Source: JAGREO01 sp020446285
GTDB lineage: Bacteria; Pseudomonadota; Alphaproteobacteria; Geminicoccales; Geminicoccaceae
Direction: 5' to 3'
DNA length: 64,000 nucleotides
Assembly (NCBI GenBank): GCA_041398005.1
Contig: JAWKVP010000009.1
Coordinates: forward strand, 62,001 to 126,000
Shown here piece by piece: positions 1 to 8,638 of the stretch (positions are counted from its first letter, which is position 1; every line of letters starts with the position of its first letter). A program made the translations under genes and the position numbers. A model generated the notes under the pieces. It was not told the origin of the DNA. It saw only the letters and a list, made by a program, of their open reading frames with translations, and did no database searches.

Positions 1-824
1 AGCCGCGGATCCAGCGCGTCACGAATGCCGTCGCCGAGCAGATTGATGCTCATGACGACAAGAAAGATCATCACGCCGGGCACCACCGATGTGTGCGGCG
101 AGGTGATGAGCGCCGCGCGCGCCTCGCCCAGCATCGAGCCCAGATCGGCCTGCGGCGGCTGGCTGCCAAGGCCGAGAAACGACAGTCCTGCCGTCTCGAG
201 AATCATCCAGCCGATGGTGGTCGACATGGCGATGACGATGACCGGCAACACGTTGGGCAGGAGTTCGCTTGCGAGAATGCGCCCGTGCCCCATGCCGGAA
301 AGCCGCGCCGCATCGATGAATTCGCGATGCGCGAGACTGACGGTGACGCCACGGATATTGCGGGCGAAAAAGGGAATGTTGACGGCGGCGACAGCCACGA
401 GTGCGTTCATGAGCCCCGGTCCGAGGGCGGCGACGATCGCGAGCGCCAGCAGGATGTAGGGAAAGGCCATGAGCATGTCGACGCCACGCATGACGATATT
501 GTCGACAAGCCCGCCGAAATAGCCGGCGACGATGCCGATGGCCGAACCGATCGTCGCGGCGACGAATGCGGCGGCAAAGCCGACCGCAAGCGACAGCCTC
601 GTTCCGTGCAGGAGGCGCGAGAGCAGGTCGCGGCCGAGATGGTCGGTGCCGAGCCAGTGCCCCTCACCGAACGGCAGGAGAAAGCGCCTGCCGGTCTCGG
701 TGATGTTCGGGTCGGCAAGCGGCAGGACCGGGATCGCCAGCACGAAGAGGAGAATGGCGGCGAGAACGACGGCGCCGACAGCCGCGAGGCGGTTGCGGAA
801 CAGGAGCCCGAGAAACAGCCTCAT
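1..824 (-). CDS. Dipeptide-type ABC transporter permease, DppC-like (3' end cut by window edge)
   Basis: Inner-membrane permease of a peptide/nickel/opine-type ABC importer. Reading the minus strand from the ATG at 824 gives 274 residues. It has an N-terminal membrane segment, a GTDHLGRD motif typical of DppC-family permeases, several hydrophobic spans and a C-terminal LLGDGIRDALDPR block. That block is the usual DppC end, so only a few residues are missing. The ATG overlaps the stop of the upstream permease (ATGA), so the two subunits are translationally coupled and should pair as a DppB/DppC heterodimer. The ATPase genes presumably lie beyond the left edge. Substrate cannot be read from the sequence. 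Confidence 0.9.
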   Translation of the reverse strand, partial: MRLFLGLLFRNRLAAVGAVVLAAILLFVLAIPVLPLADPNITETGRRFLLPFGEGHWLGTDHLGRDLLSRLLHGTRLSLAVGFAAAFVAATIGSAIGIVAGYFGGLVDNIVMRGVDMLMAFPYILLALAIVAALGPGLMNALVAVAAVNIPFFARNIRGVTVSLAHREFIDAARLSGMGHGRILASELLPNVLPVIVIAMSTTIGWMILETAGLSFLGLGSQPPQADLGSMLGEARAALITSPHTSVVPGVMIFLVVMSINLLGDGIRDALDPR

Positions 825-1768
825 GTCCGGATCCTCGGATCGAGCAGGCTCTGCGCCACATCGACGGCGATGTTGAAGAGCACATAGCAGCCGGCGACGA
901 ACACCACGCCGCCCTGCACCAGCAGGATGTCCCGCTTGAGGATCGCCTCGACCAGCATCCGCCCGACACCGGGCCACTGGAACACCATCTCGATATAGAC
1001 CGCGCCGGAGAGCACGAAGCCCGCCTGGATGCCGAGTACGGGGATGATCGAGACCATCGCCGCCCGCAGTGCATGACCGGCGATCACCCGCGTTTCGCCG
1101 AGTCCCTTGGCGCGTGCGGTGCGGATATAGTCCTGCCTGAGCACTTCCAGCACCGCCGAGCGCGCCAGCCGGGCGATGACCCCCGTCGCCACCGCCGAAA
1201 GCGCCAGCGCCGGCATGACCAGATGCGCCAGCAGATCGGGCAGATCGCCACCGCCATAGATCGCATACATTCCCGAGACCGGCAGCCAGCGCAGCTTCAC
1301 CGCAAAGAGCAGGATCATCATCATCCCGAGAAAGAAGGACGGCACCGAAATGCCGATGAGTACGGTGAAGGTGATGAGCCTGTCGGCAGCGCCATATTGC
1401 CGCGCCGCGGAAACCGTGCCGGCAAGGATGCCGGCGAGCGAACACAGGACGAACGACGTTCCGGCGAGAACCAGCGTCGCCGAGAAGCGTTCGAGGATCT
1501 CGTCGAGCACCGGGCGGTTGAGGGAGAAGGAGCGGCCGAAATCGCCACCCAGCATGTTGACGAGCCAGATCAGGTATCGCTGTACCAGCGGCTTGTCGAG
1601 ACCGAGGTCACGGTTGAGCTTCTCGACATTTTCAGGCGTCGCATAACTGCCGAGAATGGCTGTTGCCGGATCACCCGGAATGGCCGCCATGATGAGAAAG
1701 ACGATGATCGTGATGCCGAGCAGCACCGGCACGGCATAGATCAGCCGTTTGAGAATGTAGTTCGCCAT
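821..1768 (-). CDS. Dipeptide-type ABC transporter permease, DppB-like
   Basis: First permease of the same importer, 315 residues from the ATG at 1768. I chose this start over an in-frame ATG at 1834 because the protein then opens with MANYILKRL, the normal DppB-family beginning with a basic turn followed by a membrane helix. The region between the two starts also contains a hairpin. Six hydrophobic spans are visible, with the conserved stretch DYIRTARAKGL (the cytoplasmic EAA-like loop that contacts the ATPase). The family is usually 306-340 residues. It lies downstream of the binding-protein gene and overlaps dppC-like by 4 bases. Confidence 0.92.
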   Translation of the reverse strand: MANYILKRLIYAVPVLLGITIIVFLIMAAIPGDPATAILGSYATPENVEKLNRDLGLDKPLVQRYLIWLVNMLGGDFGRSFSLNRPVLDEILERFSATLVLAGTSFVLCSLAGILAGTVSAARQYGAADRLITFTVLIGISVPSFFLGMMMILLFAVKLRWLPVSGMYAIYGGGDLPDLLAHLVMPALALSAVATGVIARLARSAVLEVLRQDYIRTARAKGLGETRVIAGHALRAAMVSIIPVLGIQAGFVLSGAVYIEMVFQWPGVGRMLVEAILKRDILLVQGGVVFVAGCYVLFNIAVDVAQSLLDPRIRT

Positions 1769-1819
1769 GAGAGCATTCCCCGGCGCATCCGCGACTGCAG
1801 GTGAAACGCTAAAGCATCG

Positions 1820-1850
1820 ATCCAGACAGATCATACGGATCTGTCTGGAT
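1820..1850 (-). terminator. Perfect hairpin between binding-protein and permease genes
   Basis: A 13-bp perfect inverted repeat (1820-1832 with 1838-1850, 5-base loop) lies between the stop of the substrate-binding gene and the start of the first permease. No strong T-run follows on the minus strand. It is therefore more likely a partial terminator or mRNA-stabilising stem that keeps binding-protein message more abundant than permease message, as in many ABC operons. Confidence 0.6.
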
Positions 1851-1879
1851 AAATTGATGCAAGAACAAGGGCCGGGGAG

Positions 1880-3472
1880 TCAGTTCTTCACGACGGACTG
1901 AAGCTGCAGCAGGAAGGAGGGCTCCAGCCTGAAATTCTCCACCCGGTCGCTGGTGACCGCGTTCTGCTTCCAGTTGGCGACGAACACCCAGGGCGCATCC
2001 TCCTGGACGATGGTCTGCATCTCGCGATAGAGCCGCGCGCGCTCGTCCTGGTCGGTGGCGCTGCGCGCCGCCTCCAGAAGCTCGTCGACCGTCTCGTTGG
2101 AGTAATAGCCCGAATTGAACCCGCCCTTGTCCGGCGAGGCATCCGTGCGCAGGGCGAGATAGGGAAGCGTGTCCGGATCATTGGTCATCCATGCCATCTC
2201 GGCCATGTCGGCCTTGCCCTCGAGCCCCGGATTGACCTCGCCGAGAAAGGTGTTCCACTCGTATGTCTCGATCTTCACATCGAGTCCGACCTCGGCCAGA
2301 TCCGCCTGGATGGCCGTACCCATGGCCACCGGATCGAGCATTCCGGAACCGCCCTCGGTAACGAAAAAGGTCAGCTCCGCGCCATCGGCGCCGGCCTCGG
2401 CAAGCAGCGCCTTCGCCTTCTCCGGATCGTGCGGATAGGGCTGCAACGCCTCGTTGTAGGCCCAGGCGAAGGCAGGCGGCGTCGGCCCCGCGGCGACATC
2501 GGCCGTCCCCTCCAGCACATCGTTGACGATGGCCTCCTTGTCGATGGCGTAGTTCAGCGCCTGCCGCACGCGGACATCGGAAGCCGGGCCTTCCCTGGTA
2601 TTGAGGATCAGGAACCAGAGATGCGGACCGGCCTGTTCGGCGATCTCGAAGCCGTCGCCGCCGAATTGCGAGAGCGAGGTGGGCGGCACCTCGACCATCA
2701 TGTCGATGCCGCCGGCAAGCATTTCCGCGACCCGCGTATTGGCATCGGTGATGGGCCGGAACACGACCGCCTCGCTGCCTGCCGCCTCACCCCAGTAATC
2801 GCCGTTGCGCTCGACCACGACCGCCTCGTTGGCCCGCCATTCGGCGAACCGGAACGGTCCGGTGCCAACCGGATTGCGGCCGAAATCGGCACCATTGGCC
2901 TCGACCGCGGCCGGCGAGACGATGAGGCCCGTCGGATAGGCGAGATTGGAGAGGAACGGTGCATAGGGCGCATCGAGCCTGAAACGCACGGTCATCGGAT
3001 CGACCACGACGGTTTCCTGCACGGCACTGAAGAAGAAGGCGAGCGGGAACGGCCCCGTATCGTGAAACGGATGGTTCTCGTCGAGCATCCGGTCGAAATT
3101 GAACTTCACCGCCTCGGCATCGAACGGCGTGCCGTCATGAAAGGTGACGCCCTCGCGCAGGGTGAAGGTATATTCCGTGCCATCCTCGCTGATCGTCCAG
3201 TCGGTGGCGAGCTGCGGCTCGACCTCGAGCGTGCCCGACCTGTACCGCACGAGCCCCTCATAGACGTTCACGAGAATGCGGAAATCGTTCACCGCCGTCA
3301 CCGCCGCCGGATCGAGCGACTTGGGCTCGGCGATCTGGCCCACGATCAGCACGCCCTCGGGCGTCTGCGCCAAAGCGGACGGAACCGCCGCCACCATGAC
3401 CTGTCCCGCCGTGGCCATGGTCATCGCCGTCGCGGCGAAGAGACTCCTGCGCGTCCAGCTTGCAATCGACAT
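1880..3472 (-). CDS. Extracellular solute-binding protein family 5 (peptide-type ABC importer)
   Basis: Periplasmic receptor of the importer, 530 residues. It has a signal peptide of roughly 35 residues ending ALA-Q, then the family-5 hallmarks: an EPKSLDPA-like start, the block TFTLREGVTFHDGTPFDAEAVKFNFDR, and NPVGTGPFRFAEW. The start at 3472 is supported by a GGGAG motif eight bases upstream. The gene is transcribed before the two permeases. Its upstream region is shared with a divergent DUF1028 gene and contains two palindromic operator-like sites. The family takes up dipeptides, oligopeptides, nickel, opines and glutathione; the substrate here is unknown. Confidence 0.93.
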   Translation of the reverse strand: MSIASWTRRSLFAATAMTMATAGQVMVAAVPSALAQTPEGVLIVGQIAEPKSLDPAAVTAVNDFRILVNVYEGLVRYRSGTLEVEPQLATDWTISEDGTEYTFTLREGVTFHDGTPFDAEAVKFNFDRMLDENHPFHDTGPFPLAFFFSAVQETVVVDPMTVRFRLDAPYAPFLSNLAYPTGLIVSPAAVEANGADFGRNPVGTGPFRFAEWRANEAVVVERNGDYWGEAAGSEAVVFRPITDANTRVAEMLAGGIDMMVEVPPTSLSQFGGDGFEIAEQAGPHLWFLILNTREGPASDVRVRQALNYAIDKEAIVNDVLEGTADVAAGPTPPAFAWAYNEALQPYPHDPEKAKALLAEAGADGAELTFFVTEGGSGMLDPVAMGTAIQADLAEVGLDVKIETYEWNTFLGEVNPGLEGKADMAEMAWMTNDPDTLPYLALRTDASPDKGGFNSGYYSNETVDELLEAARSATDQDERARLYREMQTIVQEDAPWVFVANWKQNAVTSDRVENFRLEPSFLLQLQSVVKN

Positions 3473-3546
3473 CCCGACGTCTCCCTTGCGTTGCGAGCCT
3501 GCGTTCGGATCTTGCGTTCCGAATGATCTTCTGGTCGATTGTCTTG

Positions 3547-3566
3547 CAATTTATCGTGATAAATTG
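3547..3566. promoter_or_regulatory. Palindromic operator candidate, copy 1
   Basis: A 20-bp inverted repeat (arms CAATTTATC / GATAAATTG around a 2-base centre) lies in the divergent region between the binding-protein gene and the DUF1028 gene. A second, slightly degenerate copy starts 27 bases further on. AT-rich twin palindromes in otherwise GC-rich DNA are typical binding sites for a dimeric transcriptional regulator. No regulator gene is visible in the window next to it. Confidence 0.6.
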
Positions 3567-3574
3567 GGAGCGTC

Positions 3575-3592
3575 AATTTTTCATGATAAATT
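3575..3592. promoter_or_regulatory. Palindromic operator candidate, copy 2
   Basis: This is a second copy of the TTATC/GATAA inverted repeat (AATTTTTC-AT-GATAAATT), with one mismatch between its arms. It sits just before the DUF1028 start and 27 bases, between two and three helical turns, from copy 1. The spacing suggests cooperative binding that could repress both divergent transcripts. Confidence 0.55.
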
Positions 3593-3618
3593 TTCGCACA
3601 ATGACCCCATGGCGGACC

Positions 3619-4299
3619 ATGACCTTTTCCATTCTCGCGATCGACCGGAACACCGGCGCCATGGGTGGCGCCGCGGCGACGGGCAGCCTTTGCGTCGGCG
3701 GCTGGGTCCTGCGCGGCGATCCGCGCTCCGGCATGTCGGCAAGCCAGGGTGCAGCACCGAGCACGTTCTGGGGCGAGGACGTACTTTTCCGCATGGCAGC
3801 GGGCGAAACCGCGCAAACCGCCGTCGGGGCGGTGACGGCGGGCGACAGCGGCCGCGCCTTCCGCCAGCTCGCCGCACTCGATCGCAACGGCAACACGGCC
3901 GCCTTCACCGGCTCCGCCAATACGCCGCAGACCGGCGAACACCCTTTCGATGGTGGCATCGCCACCGGCAACATGCTCGCCTCGGATACCGTGCTCGAAG
4001 CCATGAGCGCGTGTTTCCTGAACACGGAGGGGCCGCTCGGTCGCCGCCTGCTCGACGCCCTTTCAGCCGCTCGCGAAGCCGGTGGCGACCGCCGCGGCCT
4101 GCTTTCAGCCGCCCTCCTCGTCACCGGTGCGGACCGCCCGCCCCTCACCCTTCGCGTCGATTTTCACGAACACGATCCGATCGCCGCGCTGCGCGACCTG
4201 CACCACCGCGCCACCACCGGCGCCTATGCGGACTGGACCCGACAGGTTCCGACCCTGCGCGCACCGGCACGGACACTGGATACGGACCGAACCGGATAG
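3619..4299 (+). CDS. DUF1028 family protein
   Basis: 226 residues from the ATG at 3619, opening MTFSILAIDRNTGAMGGAAATG, which is how DUF1028 proteins normally start (MTFS-L-xD-xTG). A further in-frame ATG lies at 3601 but adds an untypical leader. The family has an Ntn-hydrolase-like fold (known family knowledge), and its members are often next to peptide or amino-acid transport genes, as here. The start M-T is followed by small-residue strands, and GDSGRAFRQLAALD is recognisable in the middle. The gene is divergent from the peptide-binding protein and directly behind the twin palindromes, which suggests co-regulation. The biochemical role is not established. Confidence 0.85.
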   Translation: MTFSILAIDRNTGAMGGAAATGSLCVGGWVLRGDPRSGMSASQGAAPSTFWGEDVLFRMAAGETAQTAVGAVTAGDSGRAFRQLAALDRNGNTAAFTGSANTPQTGEHPFDGGIATGNMLASDTVLEAMSACFLNTEGPLGRRLLDALSAAREAGGDRRGLLSAALLVTGADRPPLTLRVDFHEHDPIAALRDLHHRATTGAYADWTRQVPTLRAPARTLDTDRTG

Positions 4300-4348
4300 C
4301 CTCGGCTCTGCAGAGGGAAGGCAGAACCGCGACGCTCCTGCTGGCGGA

Positions 4349-5272
4349 TCAGCTGCCGGACCCGGTCCGCCATCGCTGTTCGAGGGCGATTGCCCGTTTG
4401 GCAAGGCTGGCGGCTTCGGCAAGCTGGATCTCGTCGAGCTCGGCGACCGGCGGGCGGGCGTGAAGGGTCGTGAAGATGGCCTTCATCAGATGTTCCAGCT
4501 TCCAGAAGCGTATGGAGACATGGATATGCTGGTTGCTGAAGGCGATGATCGGCAGGATCTCCTCGAAAAGCTCGCGCGCCGCACCCTCGTGGCCCTTGGC
4601 CCAGAAATTGAAAATCCGGACATAGACCGGCAGGAGGCCGGAGGGGATGAACGCATCGAGGCCGCGTGCCAGCGCATCCGGCATCTGCATCGCCGCCCAG
4701 CCACCGGAGAGATGGAGCCTGCCGCCGGTCGCCTTCGCCACCGCACTGTATTTCGGCCCCGCCGGCGCGGTCTCGATCTTGACCGCCTGCAGCGCGTTGA
4801 TGGCGGCCGCCATCTCGCCGATGAGTGCAGGATCGAGGCCCGGTCCCGACCAGTCGAGATCCTGCAGCATCACCGGCAGATGCTGGCCTAGGCTACGCAC
4901 CCCGTCCATGATCTCCAAAGGCTGCAACCCGGCGGGCGGCTGCCACATGACCATGTCCGCACCGAGCGCCGCCGCCTCTTCGGCCAGTGCTGCGGAGGTG
5001 GCGATATCGGGAGCGCTGACGCCGGCGAGGATGCGCAGCCGATCGCCCGCCGACGAGCGGACCGTGCGCAGGATCTGGCTGCGTTCGTCCGGCGCGAGCG
5101 AGCCGACCTCGCCGGCGACGGCGGTCGCGAGCACGCCGCAGCAACCGGCTTCGCCCGCATGGTGCACCAACCGTTCGAGACTGGCGAGATCCACGCGCCC
5201 AGCCTCGTCGAAGGCTGTATGCAGGCTGGCGACGATGCCGCGAAGATCGCGCTTGGCATTGAGATCGGACAT
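4349..5272 (-). CDS. DapA/dihydrodipicolinate synthase family aldolase or lyase
   Basis: A TIM-barrel class I aldolase-like protein of 307 residues, starting at the ATG at 5272 (MSDLNAKRDLRG). The likely Schiff-base lysine is K165 in VKIETAP, and the pyruvate-binding region corresponds to AVAGEVGSLAPDER. The usual tyrosine of the YNxP motif is not there: the corresponding stretch reads LQDLDWSG. A canonical DapA role is therefore doubtful, and an N-acetylneuraminate-lyase-like or unknown 2-oxoacid aldolase role is more likely. The gene points toward the DUF1028 gene, and its start is preceded by a perfect 12-bp palindrome. It probably belongs to the catabolic unit with the peptide transporter, but that is inference. 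Confidence 0.85.
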   Translation of the reverse strand: MSDLNAKRDLRGIVASLHTAFDEAGRVDLASLERLVHHAGEAGCCGVLATAVAGEVGSLAPDERSQILRTVRSSAGDRLRILAGVSAPDIATSAALAEEAAALGADMVMWQPPAGLQPLEIMDGVRSLGQHLPVMLQDLDWSGPGLDPALIGEMAAAINALQAVKIETAPAGPKYSAVAKATGGRLHLSGGWAAMQMPDALARGLDAFIPSGLLPVYVRIFNFWAKGHEGAARELFEEILPIIAFSNQHIHVSIRFWKLEHLMKAIFTTLHARPPVAELDEIQLAEAASLAKRAIALEQRWRTGSGS

Positions 5273-5307
5273 TGACTCCCCCCTTTTGAAACGAACCGCC
5301 TGCAACA

Positions 5308-5319
5308 ACTGTATACAGT
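5308..5319. promoter_or_regulatory. Perfect palindrome, GntR-type operator candidate
   Basis: The sequence ACTGTATACAGT is a perfect 12-bp palindrome 36 bases upstream of the DapA-like start. GTATAC-centred palindromes are characteristic of operators of FCD-type GntR regulators (family knowledge). The position fits repression of the DapA-like gene. No matching regulator gene lies beside it. Confidence 0.55.
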
Positions 5320-5335
5320 CAAACGATCCCTGTAT

Positions 5336-6502
5336 TCAGATCAGATCGCTCGTCAGCGCGTATGGTTCGAAGGGTTTGCGCTCGTCGCCGAGCAGTCGGG
5401 CACGGCACATCTCGATATATTCCACCGAGCGCATTTCCATCAGGCGACTGACCGTGCGTTCGAACTCGAAGGTGCCGTCGCCGGCTGTATACAGTTCCTT
5501 CGGCGGTGCGTCGGCGGCGATGTAGAGCATGGTCTTGCGCTCGTAGCACGCATCGACGAGGATCATGAACCGTCGCGCCTCGTTGCGCCTGTCAGCCGTG
5601 AGCCTCGGCACGCCGTCGAGCAGGATCGCACTGTAGGCTTCGGTGATGGCGAGATAGTCGGCGGCACCGAGAGGCTGGGCAAGGAAATCGGCGAATTGCA
5701 GGAATGCGACGCCGCCATGGGCTTCGGGTATCCTCACCTTGCGGCTGGCGACCATCACCTCGTCGGCAGCGGGTTTCGCGCCGTCGGTGAGCTCGGCAAA
5801 GATCGCACGCAGTTCCCTCGACGATTTCGGCCCGAGCGGGTGATGATAGACGGGAAGCTGGCGCAGACGGCCCAGCCGATAGTCGGCCTCGCCATCGAGT
5901 GCCAGGACGACGTTCCGCTCCTCGAGGATGTCGACGAACGGCAGGAAGCGGTCACGGTTGAGGCCGTTTTCGTAGAGCCTGTCCGGTGGCCAGTTGGACG
6001 TCGCCACCATCACCACACCGAGTTCGAACAATCGCTCGAACAACCGCCTGAGGATCATCGCATCGGCGATGTTGACCACATGGAACTCGTCGAAACAGAG
6101 GAGGCGATGCTCGTTTGCCAGTTCGCCCGCGACGATCCGCAGCGGATCCTCCTTGCCGCCGTTCTGGCGAAGGCGATGCAGGCGGGCATGGACGTCCAGC
6201 ATGAAGGCGTGGAAATGCGCGCGTCTCTTGCTCTCCACGCGCACCTTGTCGAAGAAGAGGTCCATGAGCATGGACTTGCCACGGCCGACCCCGCCATGGA
6301 TGTAGAGACCGCGCGGGGCCCGTGCGGGTTCCTCCCGGCCGGCACCGAAGAAGCGCCCGAGACCGCTCCGTTTCGCGGGTTGCGGATCGTGGCGTTCGAG
6401 CTCATGCGCCAGCGCGTCGAGCCGCCCGGCAATGGCCTGTTGCGCCGGGTCCGCCTTGAGCTCGCCTTTTTCGACCCTTGCCTGCAGGGCTTCGACAATC
6501 AT
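5336..6502 (-). CDS. zapE: Cell division protein ZapE (AFG1-like ATPase)
   Basis: 388-residue P-loop ATPase of the AFG1/ZapE family (E. coli ZapE is 375). The Walker A motif GGVGRGKS is at residues 70-77, directly after the family signature RGLYIHG, and a Walker B-type CFDEFHV follows. ZapE associates with FtsZ at the constricting division site in E. coli; mitochondrial relatives act in protein quality control. The ATG overlaps the hemH stop (ATGA), so it is the second gene of a hemH-zapE unit. Pairing with a haem gene recalls the haem and respiratory phenotypes of AFG1 relatives, but no specific link is shown. Confidence 0.95.
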   Translation of the reverse strand: MIVEALQARVEKGELKADPAQQAIAGRLDALAHELERHDPQPAKRSGLGRFFGAGREEPARAPRGLYIHGGVGRGKSMLMDLFFDKVRVESKRRAHFHAFMLDVHARLHRLRQNGGKEDPLRIVAGELANEHRLLCFDEFHVVNIADAMILRRLFERLFELGVVMVATSNWPPDRLYENGLNRDRFLPFVDILEERNVVLALDGEADYRLGRLRQLPVYHHPLGPKSSRELRAIFAELTDGAKPAADEVMVASRKVRIPEAHGGVAFLQFADFLAQPLGAADYLAITEAYSAILLDGVPRLTADRRNEARRFMILVDACYERKTMLYIAADAPPKELYTAGDGTFEFERTVSRLMEMRSVEYIEMCRARLLGDERKPFEPYALTSDLI

Positions 6503-7545
6503 GAAAGATCGATCCAGCCGGCGAGTTCCCGGCGCGCCAGGTCGGCGAGAAAGTCCATGTGATCCTCACGGTCGTTGAGACACGGAATGTAGCTGAACGC
6601 CTCGCCACCGGCATGAAGGAAGGCCTCGCGTCCCTCCTGGTCGATCTCCTCGAGCGTCTCGACACAGTCGGTGACGAAGGCCGGCGAGATCACCGCGATC
6701 CGCCGGATTCCCTCGCCCGGCAGGCTTTCCAGCGTCTCGTCGAGATAGGGCCTGAGCCATTCCTCCGAGCCGAAACGCGACTGGAATACGGTCATGATCC
6801 GCCCGGACGGCCAGCCCAGATGTTCCTCCACCAGCCGCGAGGTCTTGCGGCACATGCAGTGATAGGGATCGCCCTCGATCAGATAGCGCTTCGGCACGCC
6901 GTGATAGGACATGAGAATGCGTTCGGGCTCATGGTCGAGCGCTGCCAGATGCGCCTCTATGCTGGTTGCCAGAAGGCCGACATAACGCGGGTCGTCATGA
7001 TAGGGGGCCATGGTACGGACCGCCGGCTGCCAGTTCATGCGCTGCAGGGTCTCGAATACCTTGTCATACGCGGTCGCCGTCGTCGGTGCTGCATATTGCG
7101 GATAGAGCGCCATCATCACCAGCCGGTCGCAGCCCTGGCGGACGAGCCGGTCGATCACCGATTGCGTGGAGGGATTGCCGTAGCGCATCGCCCAGTCCAC
7201 GACGAGGCGGTCGCCCGCCACACCGGCGAGTCGCGCGGCGACCTTCTCCGCCTGATTGCGGGTGACGGTGCGCAGCGGACTTTCGTCGCGTTCATTGTTC
7301 CAGATCGAGCGATAGGCCTCGCCGGAGCTGAACGGGCGTTTGGAGAGAATGACGAGTTGCAGGAGCGGCTGCCAGAGCAGGCGCGGATAGTCGATCACCC
7401 GTCTGTCGGAGAGGAACTCGTTGAGATAGCGTCGCATCGACCAGTAGTCGGTGGCATCCGGCGTGCCGAGATTGAGCAGGACCAGCCCGACCCTTCCCCT
7501 CGGCGCATTCGGATGGTCGGCGGGTCTGGTCGCCATATCGGTCAT
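6499..7545 (-). CDS. hemH: Ferrochelatase
   Basis: 348 residues. It inserts Fe(2+) into protoporphyrin IX, the last step of haem synthesis. The family opening VGLVLLNLGTPDA is present, as is the catalytic region MSYHGVPKRY followed by GDPYHCMC, with the conserved histidine in SYHG. The C-terminal SPAFVTDCVETLEEI stretch is also typical. A GGAA motif seven bases upstream supports the start at 7545. It is coupled to zapE by a 4-base overlap. The coproporphyrinogen oxidase gene of the same pathway lies far away at 59-60 kb. Confidence 0.97.
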   Translation of the reverse strand: MTDMATRPADHPNAPRGRVGLVLLNLGTPDATDYWSMRRYLNEFLSDRRVIDYPRLLWQPLLQLVILSKRPFSSGEAYRSIWNNERDESPLRTVTRNQAEKVAARLAGVAGDRLVVDWAMRYGNPSTQSVIDRLVRQGCDRLVMMALYPQYAAPTTATAYDKVFETLQRMNWQPAVRTMAPYHDDPRYVGLLATSIEAHLAALDHEPERILMSYHGVPKRYLIEGDPYHCMCRKTSRLVEEHLGWPSGRIMTVFQSRFGSEEWLRPYLDETLESLPGEGIRRIAVISPAFVTDCVETLEEIDQEGREAFLHAGGEAFSYIPCLNDREDHMDFLADLARRELAGWIDLS

Positions 7546-7648
7546 GAGACGTTTCCGGTGTCATCCATGAAGATCGCTGCACCGGAGATAAGCGCTTCGC
7601 GCGCAAGGGCAAGCCCGCAAGTACGTCCCGCAGGCGGACAGGCCTCCG

Positions 7649-8620
7649 CTACGCGCGTGAACTCCAGTTCCAGGCGGTTTCGACGATGCGGTCGAGACTG
7701 GCCTCGAACTCGAGGCCGAGATGACGGCGCGCGGCGGTGACATCGGCGACGAGGACGGGCGGATCGCCCGGCCGGCGCCCCCCGACGGTGTGCGGCACAT
7801 CGCGACCCGAGACGCGGGCGAGGCAGTCGACCACCTCGCGGACCGAATGGCCGGTTCCCGATCCGAGATTGAGCGTGAACGACCCGCTGCCGGCGATGAG
7901 CTGATCGAGGGCGCGGACATGGGCGATGGCGAGATCGCTGACATGCACATAATCGCGTATGGCGGTGCCGTCGGCCGTGGGGAAATCGGAGCCCAGGATG
8001 CACAGGGGCGGTCGCCTGCCGAGAACGGCATCGATGGCCAGCGGAATGAGATGGGTCTCGACGAGACGGCTCTCGCCGATCTCGCCTTCGGGATCCGCGC
8101 CGGCAGCATTGAAGTAGCGCAGCACTGCATGGCGGAGACCGTAGGCCATCGCATGATCGGCGAGCATGCGCTCCACCATCAGCTTCGACGCCCCGTACGG
8201 ATTGACCGGATCCTTCGGCGTGTCCTCGGTGATCGGCATGGTCTCGGGCGTACCATAGACCGCGCAGGTGCTGGAGAAGATCAGGTTGCGACAGTCGGCC
8301 GCCCTGCAGGCGTCGAGCAGATTGAGGGTGCCGAGCACATTGTTGCGGTAGTAGCGCGCCGGGTGACGCATCGACTCGCCGACGAGCGCATCGGCGGCGA
8401 AGTGCATCACGCCCGCCGGTCGATAGTGGCGGAAGATGTCGGCGAGCTGGTCCGGACGGTGCATGTCGGCGAGCTCCAGCGGCCCCCATTTGACCGACCA
8501 GCGATTGCCGGTGGAGAGATTGTCAACAACCACAGGTTGATAACCAGACACTGCCAATGCCTTGGCGGCATGGCTGCCGACATAGCCGGCGCCGCCAACG
8601 ACGAGAATCGTCTCACCCAT
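7649..8620 (-). CDS. galE: UDP-glucose 4-epimerase
   Basis: 323-residue extended short-chain dehydrogenase that interconverts UDP-glucose and UDP-galactose using bound NAD. The Rossmann motif GGAGYVGSH is at the N-terminus, the serine region SSTCAVYG is present, and the catalytic NPYGASK carries the Tyr and Lys. The C-terminal GGRRPGDPP is the typical UDP-sugar binding block of GalE. The gene starts 18 bases after the stop of the UXS gene, so the two probably form one nucleotide-sugar operon feeding envelope or exopolysaccharide synthesis. Confidence 0.93.
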   Translation of the reverse strand: MGETILVVGGAGYVGSHAAKALAVSGYQPVVVDNLSTGNRWSVKWGPLELADMHRPDQLADIFRHYRPAGVMHFAADALVGESMRHPARYYRNNVLGTLNLLDACRAADCRNLIFSSTCAVYGTPETMPITEDTPKDPVNPYGASKLMVERMLADHAMAYGLRHAVLRYFNAAGADPEGEIGESRLVETHLIPLAIDAVLGRRPPLCILGSDFPTADGTAIRDYVHVSDLAIAHVRALDQLIAGSGSFTLNLGSGTGHSVREVVDCLARVSGRDVPHTVGGRRPGDPPVLVADVTAARRHLGLEFEASLDRIVETAWNWSSRA

Positions 8621-8638
8621 TTTTCTTGTTCTTTCTTT

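Noticed and set aside
5484..5493. Second CTGTATACAG palindrome, inside zapE
   Set aside because: It is within a well-conserved coding sequence and lacks the outer symmetric bases of the intergenic copy. It is probably chance, although an internal operator cannot be excluded.
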